A stretch of 64,000 nt of DNA, from assembly GCA_963846885.1 (NCBI GenBank), contig CAWJXS010000020.1:372001-436000 (forward strand), in the 5' to 3' direction. Numbering within the stretch: the first letter of the stretch is position 1; each line of letters opens with the position of its first letter. Of the stretch, positions 1-9,152 are shown in pieces. Origin of the DNA: RPQJ01 sp963846885 (lineage in GTDB: Bacteria > Pseudomonadota > Gammaproteobacteria > Steroidobacterales > Steroidobacteraceae). A model generated the notes under the pieces. It made no database searches and was not told the origin of the DNA. It saw only the letters and a program-made list of their open reading frames with translations. The position numbers were made by a program, and so were the translations under genes.

Positions 1-2
1 TC

Positions 3-146
3 CGCGCAGCCTTTCCGCAAGGCGAGTATCACCTGTACGCCGCCGGGCACGGCTTCAATTGCACGGATCGCGCCAGTTACGATGCGGCGGCCGCGGTGCA
101 GGCGTTCGAGCGGACGAAGGAATTTTTCGGCAAGTATTTGGGTTAA
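3..146 (+). CDS. Dienelactone hydrolase family protein, C-terminal fragment
   Basis: Only the last 47 codons lie in the window; the gene begins to the left. The visible part reads YHLYAAGHGFNC, then a helix rich in Ala ending in RTKEFFGKYLG. The AGHGFNC segment matches the region around the catalytic histidine in the C-terminus of dienelactone hydrolases (alpha/beta hydrolases with a Cys/Ser-Asp-His triad). Substrate cannot be judged from this fragment. It is followed by a short gap with a repeat hairpin and then an aldehyde dehydrogenase on the same strand. Confidence 0.7.
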   Translation, partial: RAAFPQGEYHLYAAGHGFNCTDRASYDAAAAVQAFERTKEFFGKYLG

Positions 147-174
147 AGACCCGCGGCCCCTCACCCCGCAGCAG

Positions 175-210
175 CCCTCACCCTACCCTCTCCCATTTCA
201 TGGGAGAGGG
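175..210. repeat. Interspersed hairpin repeat, copy A
   Basis: A CCCTCACCC head is followed by a perfect dyad, CCCTCTCCC and GGGAGAGGG around a 6-base loop. The same sequence family occurs at 50281-50327, 50335-50381 and 50631-50668. This copy has the orientation of the 50631 copy. It sits between two co-directional genes, 20 bases before the aldehyde dehydrogenase start. It resembles the REP-like palindromes scattered in many proteobacterial genomes. Confidence 0.75.
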
Positions 211-230
211 AAGATGCAGAGAGACACGAC

Positions 231-1695
231 ATGACGCTCAAGCTCAACGACCCGACCCTGCTGCGCCAGCAGTGCTACATCGACGGCACCTGGCGCGATG
301 CCGACGCGGGCGGCGCTCTCCAGGTGTCGAACCCGGCGACCGGAGTCGTGCTCGGCACCGTGCCGAACATGGGTACAGCAGAAACCCGCGCTGCGATCGA
401 AGCCGCTGCGGCGGCGTTTCCGGCGTGGGCTGCACGCACGGCAAAGGACCGCGCCACGCTGCTGCGCCGCTGGCACGACCTGATGCTGCTCAATGCAGAC
501 GACCTCGCGCAGCTGATGACCGCCGAGCAGGGCAAGCCGCTCGCCGAGGCCAAGGGCGAGATCGTCTATGCCGCTTCGTTCATCGAATGGTTCGCCGAGG
601 AAGCCAAGCGGGTCTACGGCGACGTGATCCCGGGCCACCAGCCCGATAAGCGCATCTTCGTGCTGCGCCAGCCCGTGGGCGTCGTCGCTGCGATCACGCC
701 GTGGAATTTCCCGGCGGCGATGATCACGCGCAAGGCCGGGCCGGCGCTGGCAGCGGGCTGCACTTTCGTCTGCAAGCCTGCGGCGCAGACGCCCTATTCC
801 GCGCTCGCGATGGCCGAGCTCGCGCATCGCGCAGGCATTCCGCGCGGTGTCTTCAGCGTCGTCACCGGCTCTGCGACGGCGATCGGCGGCGAGATGACGT
901 CGAACCCGAGCGTGCGCAAGGTGACCTTCACCGGCTCGACCGCGATCGGCAAGAAACTCATGGAGCAGTGCGCCGGGCACGCTCAAGAAGCTGTCGCTCG
1001 AACTCGGCGGCAACGCGCCGTTCATCGTGTTCGACGACGCCGATCTCGACGCAGCGGTGCAAGGCGCGATCGCGAGCAAGTACCGCAACACCGGCCAGAC
1101 CTGCGTCTGCGCCAATCGCCTGCTGGTGCAGGACGGCGTGTACGACGCCTTCGTCGCCAAGCTGGTCGACGCCGTGAAGAAGCTGCGCGTGGGCGATGGC
1201 CTGGCCGGCCCCACCGAGCAGGGACCGCTGATCGACGACAAGGCCGTGGCCAAGGTCGAGGAGCATGTCGCGGACGCACTCGCCAAGGGCGGCCGGATTG
1301 CGCTGGGCGGCAAGCGCCACGCACTCGGCGGCACGTTCTTCGAGCCCACCATCATCACCGGCGTGCAGCCTTCGATGCTGGTCGCGCGCGAGGAAACCTT
1401 CGGCCCGGTCGCCCCGGTCTTCCGCTTCAAGGACGAGCAGGAAGCGATCCGCATGGCGAACGACACCGAATTCGGCCTGGCGTCGTATTTCTACACCAAA
1501 GACCTCGCGCGCTCCTTGCGCGTGGCCGAAAAGCTCGAGTACGGCATCGTCGGCTTGAATACCGGCCTCATCTCGACCGAGGTGGCGCCGTTCGGCGGGG
1601 TCAAGGAATCGGGCTTCGGCCGCGAAGGCTCGAAGTACGGCATCCTCGATTACACGGAACTCAAGTACCTCTGCATCGGTGGCATCGAGGGTTGA
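231..1695 (+). CDS. gabD: Succinate-semialdehyde dehydrogenase, NAD(P)+ (one frameshift)
   Basis: Oxidises succinate semialdehyde to succinate, the last step of the GABA shunt; cytoplasmic. The first part runs from MTLKLNDPTLLRQQCYIDG through the PWNFP cofactor-binding motif and FTGSTAIGKKLMEQCAG. The rest reads FDDADLDAAVQGAIASKYRN, then GQTCVCANR with the catalytic cysteine, ending in ELKYLCIGGIEG. The two parts are in different frames. Removing one G from the GGG at about 975-977 restores the expected TLKKLSLELGGNAPFIVF. The corrected length is 487 aa, against about 480 for the family. The substrate call rests on the GabD-like N-terminus and CVCANR; a related semialdehyde is possible. The Bcr/CflA gene overlaps its stop. 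Confidence 0.85.
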
Positions 1696-2876
1696 ACCAG
1701 CGGTCGCTCATTTACCTGCTGGCGTTCATCGTCACGATCGGGTCGGTCGCCACCAACATCTACCTGCCGGCGCTGCCCGTAGTCCGCGAGCACTTCGGCT
1801 CGAGCGTGGCGCACGCCCAGGCGACGTTCTCCGTCGCACTGCTGACGTTCGCGGTCGGCATGTTCTTCTGGGGCCCGTTCGCCGATCGCTACGGGCGGCG
1901 GCACGCGATTCTCGCGGGCGTCGGCCTGATGGCCCTGGGGTCGGTCGTCTGCCTGGTGGCGCCGAGCCTCGGCTGGCTGATCGCGGGTCGCGCGGTGCTG
2001 GCGTTCGGCACGGCGACCGGCATCGCCGTCTCGCGCACGATCGTGAGCGATCTTTATCCCGACGACATGGCCCGCGTGCTGGCCAAGCTCGCGATCGTCG
2101 CGGTCGTCTCGAGCGCGTCCGCGCCGGTCGTCGGCGGATTCCTGACTGCCTGGTTTGGCTGGCGCTCGGTCTTCGGCGCCCAGGTCGTGATGGCCGCCGC
2201 CGTGGCCTGGCTCACGTGGAAGCACCTGCCCGAAACACGCCCCGCGCTGCATTCCCCGCCGGCTGTCCGCGAGATGATGCGCGTGTCCGGCCAGTTGCTG
2301 CGGCAACCGCGGTTCCTCAGCTGCGTGCTGCAGTCCTCGGCCGCCTACTCGATGTTCGTCGTGTTCATTTCGCTGGCGCCCTACGTCATGGTCACCTCGC
2401 TCGGGCGGTCCGCGACCGAGTACGGCCTGTATTACCCCCTGATCTCGCTGGGCTACGTGGCGGGCAACTGGGCGCTGGGCCGGTTTGCAGGACGTGACCA
2501 GCACTGGATGATCACGCTCGGCGTGAGTGTGCAGATGGCGGCCGCGCTCGCGGCCCTGGCCTTCGTCACTGCGGGACTGCGGCACCCGTTGTGGATCTTC
2601 GTGCCGATGGCGGCGCTCTACTTCGGCCAGGGGCTGTTCATGCCGCATCTCACCGCGATCGCGGTGAACCTCGCGCCTGCCCATGCCACCGGGGTGGGGT
2701 CGAGCACGCTCGGCTTCCTGAACCAGTTCATTTCCGCGATCTGCGTGCAGGCGATGGGCCTGGTGGGGGTTGGCAGCCCGCTGCCGATGCTGCTGTTCTG
2801 CGTCGGTGCCGCCCTGTTCCAGCTGGTCGTCATGCGCCATTCACCGCGCATGGAATCGACGGGTCGTGCGGCGTGA
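1692..2876 (+). CDS. Bcr/CflA-type MFS drug exporter
   Basis: A 394-aa inner-membrane protein with about 12 hydrophobic segments. It carries the MFS loop 2-3 signature in GPFADRYGRRHAI and the family N-terminus FIVTIGSVATNIYLPALP, which is close to Bcr/CflA multidrug or bicyclomycin exporters. The start is taken as TTG at 1692, which overlaps the TGA of the preceding dehydrogenase and places the protein directly at its first membrane segment. An in-frame reading continuing from the dehydrogenase exists only because of the upstream frameshift. Substrate is unknown. Confidence 0.8.
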   Translation: MNQRSLIYLLAFIVTIGSVATNIYLPALPVVREHFGSSVAHAQATFSVALLTFAVGMFFWGPFADRYGRRHAILAGVGLMALGSVVCLVAPSLGWLIAGRAVLAFGTATGIAVSRTIVSDLYPDDMARVLAKLAIVAVVSSASAPVVGGFLTAWFGWRSVFGAQVVMAAAVAWLTWKHLPETRPALHSPPAVREMMRVSGQLLRQPRFLSCVLQSSAAYSMFVVFISLAPYVMVTSLGRSATEYGLYYPLISLGYVAGNWALGRFAGRDQHWMITLGVSVQMAAALAALAFVTAGLRHPLWIFVPMAALYFGQGLFMPHLTAIAVNLAPAHATGVGSSTLGFLNQFISAICVQAMGLVGVGSPLPMLLFCVGAALFQLVVMRHSPRMESTGRAA

Positions 2877-2915
2877 TATCGTTCTCAGCCCGGCAAGACC
2901 CGCACTTTTCGTGAC

Positions 2916-4013
2916 ATGACCTACCTCGGCACCCCCGATTTCGCCCACGGCTCGCAATCGCGCGTCGGCATCCTGCTGGTCAACCTGGGCACGCCGGCCG
3001 ACCCGTCCCCGCAATCGGTGCGCAAGTACCTCGCGGAGTTCCTGTCGGATCCGCGCGTGATCGAGGCGCCGCGACTGCTCTGGTGGCTGGTGCTGCACGG
3101 AATCATCCTGCGCACGCGGCCGCGGCGCAGCGCGCATGCCTACCAGAAGGTCTGGACGCCGGAAGGCTCGCCGCTGCTGATCGAATCACGGCGGCTCACT
3201 ACGGGGCTGGCCGACAAGCTGGCGCAGCGCTTTGGCGACGGCGTGGTCGTCGACCTGGCGATGACGTACGGCCAGCCCTCGATCAAGTCGGTGCTGGAGC
3301 GCTTTCGCGAGCAGAACGTGCAGCGCCTGCTGGTGCTGCCGCTCTATCCGCAGTATTCGTCGACGACGACGGGCAGCATCTTCGAGTTCATCACGCGTGA
3401 GCTCTCGCAGTGGCGCTGGATGCCCGAACTGCGCTTCGTCAACCAGTACTGGCAGCGGGAATCGTACCTGCGCGCCGTGGCCGACAGCATCACCGCGCAC
3501 TGGCAGACGCACGGGCGCAAGCACCTGCTGTTCTCGTTCCACTCGATCCCGAAGCGCTATTTCATGGCCGGCGATCCGTATCACTGCTTCTGCCTCGGCA
3601 CCGCGCGCGGCGTCGTGGAGCGGCTGGGCCTGCGCGAGGACGAGTGGTCGGTCGGTTTCCAGTCACGCTTCGGCCGCGAGGAATGGCTCAAGCCCTACGT
3701 CGACGTGTTGCTGCAGGAATACGCCGCGTCAGGCCCCAAGCGCGTCACCGTCGTGTGCCCCGGCTTCGCGACGGACTGCCTCGAGACGCTCGAGGAAATC
3801 AGCATGCAGAATCGCGAGATGTTCCTGCAGCACGGCGGCGAGGCTTTCGATTACGTGCCGTGCCTGAATTCGAGCCCGGCCCACGTCGCCGTCATGGAAG
3901 ACGTGGTGCTGCAGCACACCGGCGGTTGGCAGGAACTGAGTGACGCCCGGCCCAGCGCCGAGGAACGGGCCGCCGTTCGCGACCGCGCGTTGGCCCGCGG
4001 CGCTCAACGCTGA
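2916..4013 (+). CDS. hemH: Ferrochelatase
   Basis: Inserts Fe2+ into protoporphyrin IX, the last step of haem synthesis. The 365-aa protein shows the family opening VGILLVNLGTP, then VWTPEGSPLL, YPQYSSTTTGS and the active-site stretch LLFSFHSIPKRYFMAGDPYH with its catalytic His. The C-terminal VVCPGFATDCLETLEEI is also typical. The gene is intact. It follows the MFS gene after 39 bases and is followed by the VOC gene, with no evident pathway link to either neighbour. Confidence 0.95.
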   Translation: MTYLGTPDFAHGSQSRVGILLVNLGTPADPSPQSVRKYLAEFLSDPRVIEAPRLLWWLVLHGIILRTRPRRSAHAYQKVWTPEGSPLLIESRRLTTGLADKLAQRFGDGVVVDLAMTYGQPSIKSVLERFREQNVQRLLVLPLYPQYSSTTTGSIFEFITRELSQWRWMPELRFVNQYWQRESYLRAVADSITAHWQTHGRKHLLFSFHSIPKRYFMAGDPYHCFCLGTARGVVERLGLREDEWSVGFQSRFGREEWLKPYVDVLLQEYAASGPKRVTVVCPGFATDCLETLEEISMQNREMFLQHGGEAFDYVPCLNSSPAHVAVMEDVVLQHTGGWQELSDARPSAEERAAVRDRALARGAQR

Positions 4014-4036
4014 CCGCGCGCTCCGCGCCGGCCGCC

Positions 4037-4771
4037 ATGCCGCTCGGACGCTTTCTCGAAGTCAGCATCGCAGCGGCAGACGTCGCCGAGTCGCTCGCGT
4101 TCTATGAATCGCTGGGATTCGTGCAGGCCACCGTAGGCGAGGCCTGGCCGCACGCCTATGCGGTGGTCACCGACGGTCGCCTGTGCCTTGGGCTGCATGC
4201 GCAGGAGCAGCAGCCCCCGCTGTTGACCTGGGCCGCGCCGGGCCTGCGTGCTCGCCTGGATCAACTCGCAGCACTGGGCATCGAGCCCGAAGCCGTCAGC
4301 CTGGATGACCTCTCGCTGCACCAGGCCCTGCTGCGCAGCCCATCCGGCCAGCGACTGCGCTTGCTGGAAGCGCGCACGTTCTCACCGCCGGTGCTGGCAC
4401 CCAGTCACGCGACGAAGCTCGGGTACTTCGACGAGTTCGCCTGGCCAGTGAGCGGGTCGGAGTTTGCCGAGGCCATCTCGTTCTGGGAACCGCTGGGGTT
4501 CGTCGCGTTCGAGCCCGTAACCGAGCCTTTCGGCAAGGTCGTGGCGTCGAACCGCGACCTGAATGTCGCCCTCTATGACCTCGACCTGCGGACGCCCGTG
4601 CTGGTGTTTTCTGCCGCCGGGATGACAACCCGGATTACCGAGCTGCGTGACCGCGGCTATCGCTTTGCGCAACGGCTGCCGCGCGCATTGGGCGCACTCG
4701 GTGCCGCGCTGCTCGAAGCGCCGGAAGGCACGACACTGCTGTTGCTCGACGAGACTGCCGCCACCGACTGA
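4037..4771 (+). CDS. VOC (glyoxalase/bleomycin resistance) superfamily protein
   Basis: A 244-aa protein with two VOC half-modules. The first (residues 1-105) begins LEVSIAAADVAESLAFYESL; the second begins near residue 130 with GYFDEFAWPVSG. The fold builds a metal-binding cup in dioxygenases, glyoxalases and resistance proteins, but I cannot assign metal ligands or a substrate with confidence. The start is the ATG directly before the first beta strand. Its stop lies 8 bases from the end of the converging YceI gene. Confidence 0.7.
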   Translation: MPLGRFLEVSIAAADVAESLAFYESLGFVQATVGEAWPHAYAVVTDGRLCLGLHAQEQQPPLLTWAAPGLRARLDQLAALGIEPEAVSLDDLSLHQALLRSPSGQRLRLLEARTFSPPVLAPSHATKLGYFDEFAWPVSGSEFAEAISFWEPLGFVAFEPVTEPFGKVVASNRDLNVALYDLDLRTPVLVFSAAGMTTRITELRDRGYRFAQRLPRALGALGAALLEAPEGTTLLLLDETAATD

Positions 4772-4779
4772 CAGTGGCC

Positions 4780-5516
4780 TCAGCCTGGCCCCGCTGCAAT
4801 GACGAAGCGGATTTCGAGCGTATCGGCCACCTGGATCGCGCCGCCCGCGACGGCGAACGGCGTGATGCCGTAGTCGCTCTGGTTCAAGCGCAACTCGCCA
4901 CGCACGACGAGGCCCAGCGCGTCACGCTCGACCCGCACCGGGATCTCGTGGGCGCGGGTCACGCCACGCAACTGCACGGCAACCTTGAGCACGGGTTGCG
5001 ACCAGTCGCCGCTCGCCGCAAGAGAACGCAGGGTGATGACGGGAAACGAGGCCGCATCGAGCACCTCGGCGCGCAGCATGTTGCGGCGTGTGCCGGCGCG
5101 AGCGTCATCAGGCACCGGGGCTGCGAACTCGGCTCCGGCACTGGCGCGGGCTTCGGGCAGGTCCACCTCGAACGATCCGACCGGTAACTGCAGCTCGAAT
5201 GCAGACGTGGCCGGCGTGTCTCCCGGCCAGACCGTGCCGCGCTCGTCGGCTGACGTGATGACGTGATCGTGGCCGAACCGGGCGAGAGGACCGGCGCGGC
5301 GCACGATGATCGTCACCGTGGATCGCTGCGGATCGATGGGCCACGGCGTGACGCCGGTGCGAACCTGAGGTCCACCGGTGTCGATCGGCGTGCCGGGCGC
5401 AGGCGCTCGAACCCGGCTCCGGGGTCAGTGCGACACCCTGCGAGCGCCAGCAGCAGGACCCCGGCGACAGTGAGACGCGTGGCCCGGAGCGCGCTTTTCG
5501 CGGTCTTTGCTACCAT
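4780..5516 (-). CDS. YceI-family lipoprotein (one frameshift)
   Basis: YceI proteins are beta-barrel carriers that bind polyisoprenoid-type lipids in the periplasm. The main frame (TIIVRRAGPLARFGHDHVI to ETLEIRFVIAAG) covers the domain. The N-terminus lies in another frame: MVAKTAKSALRATRL, then the lipobox LALAGC. Joining the frames at about 5405-5440 gives a normal lipoprotein of about 245 aa, linked by APGTPIDTGGPQVRTG. It is divergent from the cytochrome b561-YceI pair, only 30 bases away, so the two units probably share a promoter region. GTG at 5316 could start a leaderless form, but the lipobox argues against it. Confidence 0.75.
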
Positions 5517-5546
5517 GCGCCGATCATCCCACAGGACCGAGACACC

Positions 5547-6102
5547 ATGCCCCTGCGCAACACCAGCGGAAGCCTACGGCAGCCTTGCCAAGTTCCTGCA
5601 CTGGGCCATCGTGCTGCTGATCGTGCCGCAGTACTTCCTCGCGGAAGCGGCGGAAGAGCTGCCGGACGGCCTGGAGAAGCTGCAGATTTTTACCTGGCAC
5701 AAGTCGCTCGGCATGCTGGTGTTGTTGCTGGCGCTCGCACGAATCGCCTGGAAGGTCATGAACAAGGGGCTGCCGGACCCATCGGCAACGCCTGGCAGCG
5801 CAAGGCAGCCGCGGCCGGCCACGGGTTGCTGTACCTGTTGATCCTGGCGCAGCCGCTCTCCGGCTGGATCATGTCGTCCTCCGCCAATTACCCCGTCACG
5901 CTGTTCGACTGGTTCCAGTTTCCCGCCATCGTCGGCGAGAACCACGACCTGCACGAAACTCATGGAAGAAGTGCACGAACTGCTCTTCAACGCGCTGCTC
6001 GTCGTGGCGGCGATCCACATCGCCGCAGCCCTGTACCACCACTTCCTGCTGAAGGACAGCGTGTTGCGACGCATGCTGCCGTTCTCCAAGCCCTCGGCGT
6101 GA
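5547..6102 (+). CDS. Cytochrome b561 (three frameshifts)
   Basis: A small inner-membrane b-type cytochrome with four helices that moves electrons between quinol and acceptors. Across three frame segments one reads MPLRNT, AYGSLAKFLHWAIVLLI, FTWHKSLGMLVLLLALARIAW, GHGLLYLLILAQPLSGW and MEEVHELLFNALLVVAAIH. The haem-ligand histidines in the LHWAI, WHKSLG and AAIHIAAALYHH segments are kept. The breaks are an inserted G near 5571, a lost C near 5790 and an inserted T near 5959. The corrected protein has about 184 aa, normal for the family. Its TGA overlaps the GTG start of the YceI gene, a very common pairing for this family. Confidence 0.85.
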
Positions 6103-6692
6103 AGTCCACGCGGCACGGCCTCGGCATCCTGCTGCTGGGCGTGCTGGCGGGCGTCGCTGCAACCAGCACGGCTTGCGCTGCGGCCGTGTCGTGGCGCATG
6201 GACTCGCGCAACAGCCAGCTGACGTTCACCCCGCGCCTGGCCGGCGGCGAATTCGAAGGCCGGTTCGAACGCTTCGAGACCACGGTGCGCTTCGATCCGG
6301 CCGACCTGGCCCACTCGAGCCTGCAGGTGGTGGTGGATCTGTCGTCGGCCCGCACCGGCGACGGCGACCGCGACACCGCGCTGCACGGCGCCGACTTCTT
6401 CGCGATCTCGCGCTGGCCCCAGGCCCGGTTCTCCAGCACGAGCATCCGCGCGTTGGGTGGTGATCGCTACGAGGCCGCGGGCAAACTCACCTTGCGCGAC
6501 CGCACGCGTGACGTATCGTTGCCGTTCCGCTTCGACCTGGCTGCGCCGGCGGGCCGCACTGCACGCCTGACGGGCGCAACGACGATACAACGGCTGCTGT
6601 TCGGCGTAGGCCAGGGTGAATGGCGCGGCACGGAGTGGCTCGACGACGCTGTGCGCGTCGAGTTTTCCGTCGCGCTGGAGGCCGCACGCTAG
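6099..6692 (+). CDS. YceI-family periplasmic protein
   Basis: A 197-aa secreted protein. The signal sequence is GLGILLLGVLAGVAATSTACAAA, given here in two parts: GLGILLLGVLAG and VAATSTACAAA. The lipocalin-like YceI domain follows, from WRMDSRNSQLTFTPRL to VRVEFSVALEAAR. The start is GTG at 6099 inside the stop of cytochrome b561 (GTGA overlap), so the two are translationally coupled. The domain ligand in known members is a long polyisoprenoid. Together with the b561 and the divergent YceI lipoprotein this makes a periplasmic lipid/quinone-related locus; its exact role is unknown. Confidence 0.85.
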   Translation: MKSTRHGLGILLLGVLAGVAATSTACAAAVSWRMDSRNSQLTFTPRLAGGEFEGRFERFETTVRFDPADLAHSSLQVVVDLSSARTGDGDRDTALHGADFFAISRWPQARFSSTSIRALGGDRYEAAGKLTLRDRTRDVSLPFRFDLAAPAGRTARLTGATTIQRLLFGVGQGEWRGTEWLDDAVRVEFSVALEAAR

Positions 6693-6725
6693 TTCGGACC
6701 ATCACTTGAGACAGGGGTGTCCAGC

Positions 6726-7934
6726 ATGAAACAACTCGCCGCTGCCTTCGGTTCGCGCCCGGCGCTCGCGTTAGTGCTCGCGATCGGGGTGACGCTTGCA
6801 GGCTGCCAGAAGAAGGAAGAGCAGGCCGCGACGGCGCCAGCACCAGCGGCTGCCAAGCCTGTCAGCGCAGAGGGTCTCGAAGGCCAGTTGAGCATCGTCG
6901 CGTGGCCCGGCTACATCGAGCGCGGCGCGACCGACAAGAAGTACGACTGGGTCACTTCGTTCGAGAACGACACGGGCTGCAAGGTCACCGTCAAGACCGC
7001 CGGCACGTCCGACGACATGGTGACGCTGCTCGAACAAGGCGGATACGACCTGGTGACCGCCTCGGGTGATGCATCTTTGCGGCTGATCCGCACTGGCATC
7101 GTGCAGCCGATCGACCTGGAACGCGTGCCGAGCTACGTCAACGTGGACGAACGCCTGAAGCAGGCACCGTGGCACTTCGTCGACGGCAAGCACTTCGGCA
7201 CGCCGTACCAGTGGGGCCCGAACGTGCTGATGTACAGCACCAAGGCGTTTGCCGCGCCGCCCACGTCGTGGTCCGTCGTGTTCGAGGAGCAGCGCCTGGG
7301 CGACGGCAAGAGCAACAAGGGCCGCGTCCAGGCCTACGACGGCGCCATCTACATCGCAGATGCCGCGCTCTACCTGATGACGAAAAGACCCGAACTCGCC
7401 ATCAAGGATCCGTACGAGTTGAACGAGGAGCAATACGCAGCCGTGCTGGAACTGCTGCGCCAGCAGCATCCACTGGTGCACCGCTATTGGCACGACACCA
7501 ACGTAGCCGTGCAGGACTTCACCGACGCCGGCGTGGTCGTGTCGGGTTCGTGGCCATTCCAGGTGAACACGCTGCTTGCGAACCGGCAGCCCATCGCGAG
7601 CGTGATTCCCGCGGAAGGCGCCACGGGCTGGGCCGACACGACGATGCTCGCCGCGAAGGCCAAACATCCCAACTGCGCCTACAAGTGGCTCGAGTGGTCG
7701 CTCAATGCCAGGGTGCAGGGGGACATCGCCGCCTGGTTCGGCTCAGTGCCGGCGGTGCCGTCGGCGTGCAAGGAGAACAGCCTGCTCGGTGATCACGGCT
7801 GCGCGACCAACGGCTTCGACGACTTCGACAAGATCCACTTCTGGCGCACGCCCGAAGCCGAATGCAGCAGCGGCACGTGCGTGCCCTACAGCCGTTGGGC
7901 TACCGATTACGCGGCGATCATGAAAGGCGACTGA
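6726..7934 (+). CDS. Spermidine/putrescine-type ABC transporter substrate-binding lipoprotein
   Basis: A 402-aa extracytoplasmic solute-binding protein (PotD/PotF-like). The N-terminus has a hydrophobic stretch ending in the lipobox TLAGC (Cys near residue 27). The mature domain begins GQLSIVAWPGYIERG and includes TPYQWGPNVLMY and the C-terminal SRWATDYAAIM. The start is ATG at 6726; a GTG nine bases earlier is in frame but less likely. No permease or ATPase gene lies next to it, so it is an orphan or serves a transporter coded elsewhere. Four cysteines in the C-terminal part (SACKENS, HGCATNG, EAECSSGTC) suggest disulfides. Confidence 0.8.
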   Translation: MKQLAAAFGSRPALALVLAIGVTLAGCQKKEEQAATAPAPAAAKPVSAEGLEGQLSIVAWPGYIERGATDKKYDWVTSFENDTGCKVTVKTAGTSDDMVTLLEQGGYDLVTASGDASLRLIRTGIVQPIDLERVPSYVNVDERLKQAPWHFVDGKHFGTPYQWGPNVLMYSTKAFAAPPTSWSVVFEEQRLGDGKSNKGRVQAYDGAIYIADAALYLMTKRPELAIKDPYELNEEQYAAVLELLRQQHPLVHRYWHDTNVAVQDFTDAGVVVSGSWPFQVNTLLANRQPIASVIPAEGATGWADTTMLAAKAKHPNCAYKWLEWSLNARVQGDIAAWFGSVPAVPSACKENSLLGDHGCATNGFDDFDKIHFWRTPEAECSSGTCVPYSRWATDYAAIMKGD

Positions 7935-8274
7935 GCGACGCAACCCGGCTTGTCGCCGGTGACGCACTTTTTATTTGCGGCCAAATGACACAAATGCTGC
8001 GCATTCAGCAGCTTGCGCTTGGATTCTCACCGGATGCGACGCAATCGCAACCAGAAAGCAAGAAATGTGTCACAGCAGCGACCGACCTGGAGGGCGAGGA
8101 TGTCTGCGTCAAGCGAGCCTACCCCCGGCGAACCTGACTGAAGCCGAGAGGCAGCATCAGCCAATAGATGGCAGCACGGACGGATGCGCTAAGTCCTCGA
8201 CGCCGACCGCCAACCGAAGCAGGATCATCCCCCTCCTGCTTCGGTTTTTTTTCGCCTACGCTACAGAGCGCGCG
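7935..8274 (+). other. 340-base gap, possible small RNA
   Basis: No convincing protein gene is present. The right end holds a strong intrinsic terminator on the plus strand (8212-8252). That is 280 bases after the stop of the binding-protein gene, so the interval is either a long 3' untranslated region or carries a separate small transcript. I found no clear promoter and no match to a known RNA family that I recognise. Confidence 0.35.
8212..8252 (+). terminator. Intrinsic terminator
   Basis: A 12-bp perfect stem, AACCGAAGCAGG with CCTGCTTCGGTT, has an 11-base loop and is followed by eight T residues. It is oriented for plus-strand transcripts. On the minus strand there is no T run after the stem, so it does not serve the ebo operon that ends at 8275. 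Confidence 0.9.
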
Positions 8275-9152
8275 TCAGGTCGGTGAAACAAAGCGTTGCA
8301 GCACGAGCGTCAGCACGAACAACCCGAGCGCGACCAGGGCAACGACGGGCTGGCCGGCCGCCGCGATTACCAGCGCGTCCCACAGGCAGATTCCGGCTAG
8401 CAGGTAACCCACAGCCCGAGGAACGTCGCCCCGCTGTCGTCGGCGCAGGTAGGACAGTGCAAACACCGTCCACATCACGAACAGCACGGCGCAGCCGACG
8501 ACGAGCAGTCCGCCGGTCATCGCGGCCTGCACCCCCCATGCCATTGGCAGCGCCAGGAACAGGAGCGGCCACAGGTTTGCGACGCGCCCCAGATGCTCCT
8601 GCTTCGCAATATAGGTGAGACCCACCAGGTAGCTGAGCAGCAGCGCGCCAGCAAGAAACACCCGCCCGGGCACGGCGGCAATCACGGCATAGGCTGCCGT
8701 GACATAAACGAGCATGCGGCAGAGTCCCATGACGACCGGACTGAGCGGATTGGCCTTGTGATACCAGTCGTACAGGACGATCGCCGACTCGAGCGCCGAG
8801 GCCCGCAACGACGGGCCTCCACTCCGTGCCCGCCGGCGAACCCGTAGCCTACCCACGCCAGCGCGCCAATGCCGGCGGCGAGCATGCCGAACCCCAGCAC
8901 GAAGACCGTCGTCGCCGTGACCTGCCCGGAAGGAATGGGGCGATCCGGTCGATGCTGCGCATCGAAGCCCCGATCGAAGGCATCGTTGAGATACATGCCG
9001 GCCACGTAGCACAGCGAAAGCGCAAGCAGGAGCACGGGCAGGCGCTGATCGAACACGGAACCACCCGCCAGCACCACGCCTGCGAGCACGTTCGTCCAGA
9101 CGGTCGGCAGGTTGGATACCCGACCGAGGCTCATGGCGGCCGACCAGTTCAC
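8275..9152 (-). CDS. eboC: EboC, UbiA-like prenyltransferase (one frameshift)
   Basis: A polytopic membrane protein of the UbiA superfamily, which join isoprenoid chains to aromatic or other acceptors. It opens MSLGRVSNLPTVWTNVLAG, with the NLPTVWTN signature and the first metal-binding motif in YLNDAFDRGFD. The downstream part is in another frame: SAIVLYDWYHKANPLSP, which carries the second Asp motif region, then several helices ending in VLQRFVSPT. The break is at about 8818. Start is GTG at 9152, overlapping the eboE stop. It is the last gene of the ebo cluster. Acceptor and donor are unknown. Confidence 0.8.

Noticed and set aside
198..1466. Long minus-strand frame opposite gabD
   Set aside because: Antisense to a recognisable dehydrogenase; the translation has no family features.
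231..2876. Apparent fusion of an aldehyde dehydrogenase with an MFS exporter
   Set aside because: The joined frame exists only because of the frameshift at about 977; the true dehydrogenase end is at 1695 and the exporter starts at 1692.
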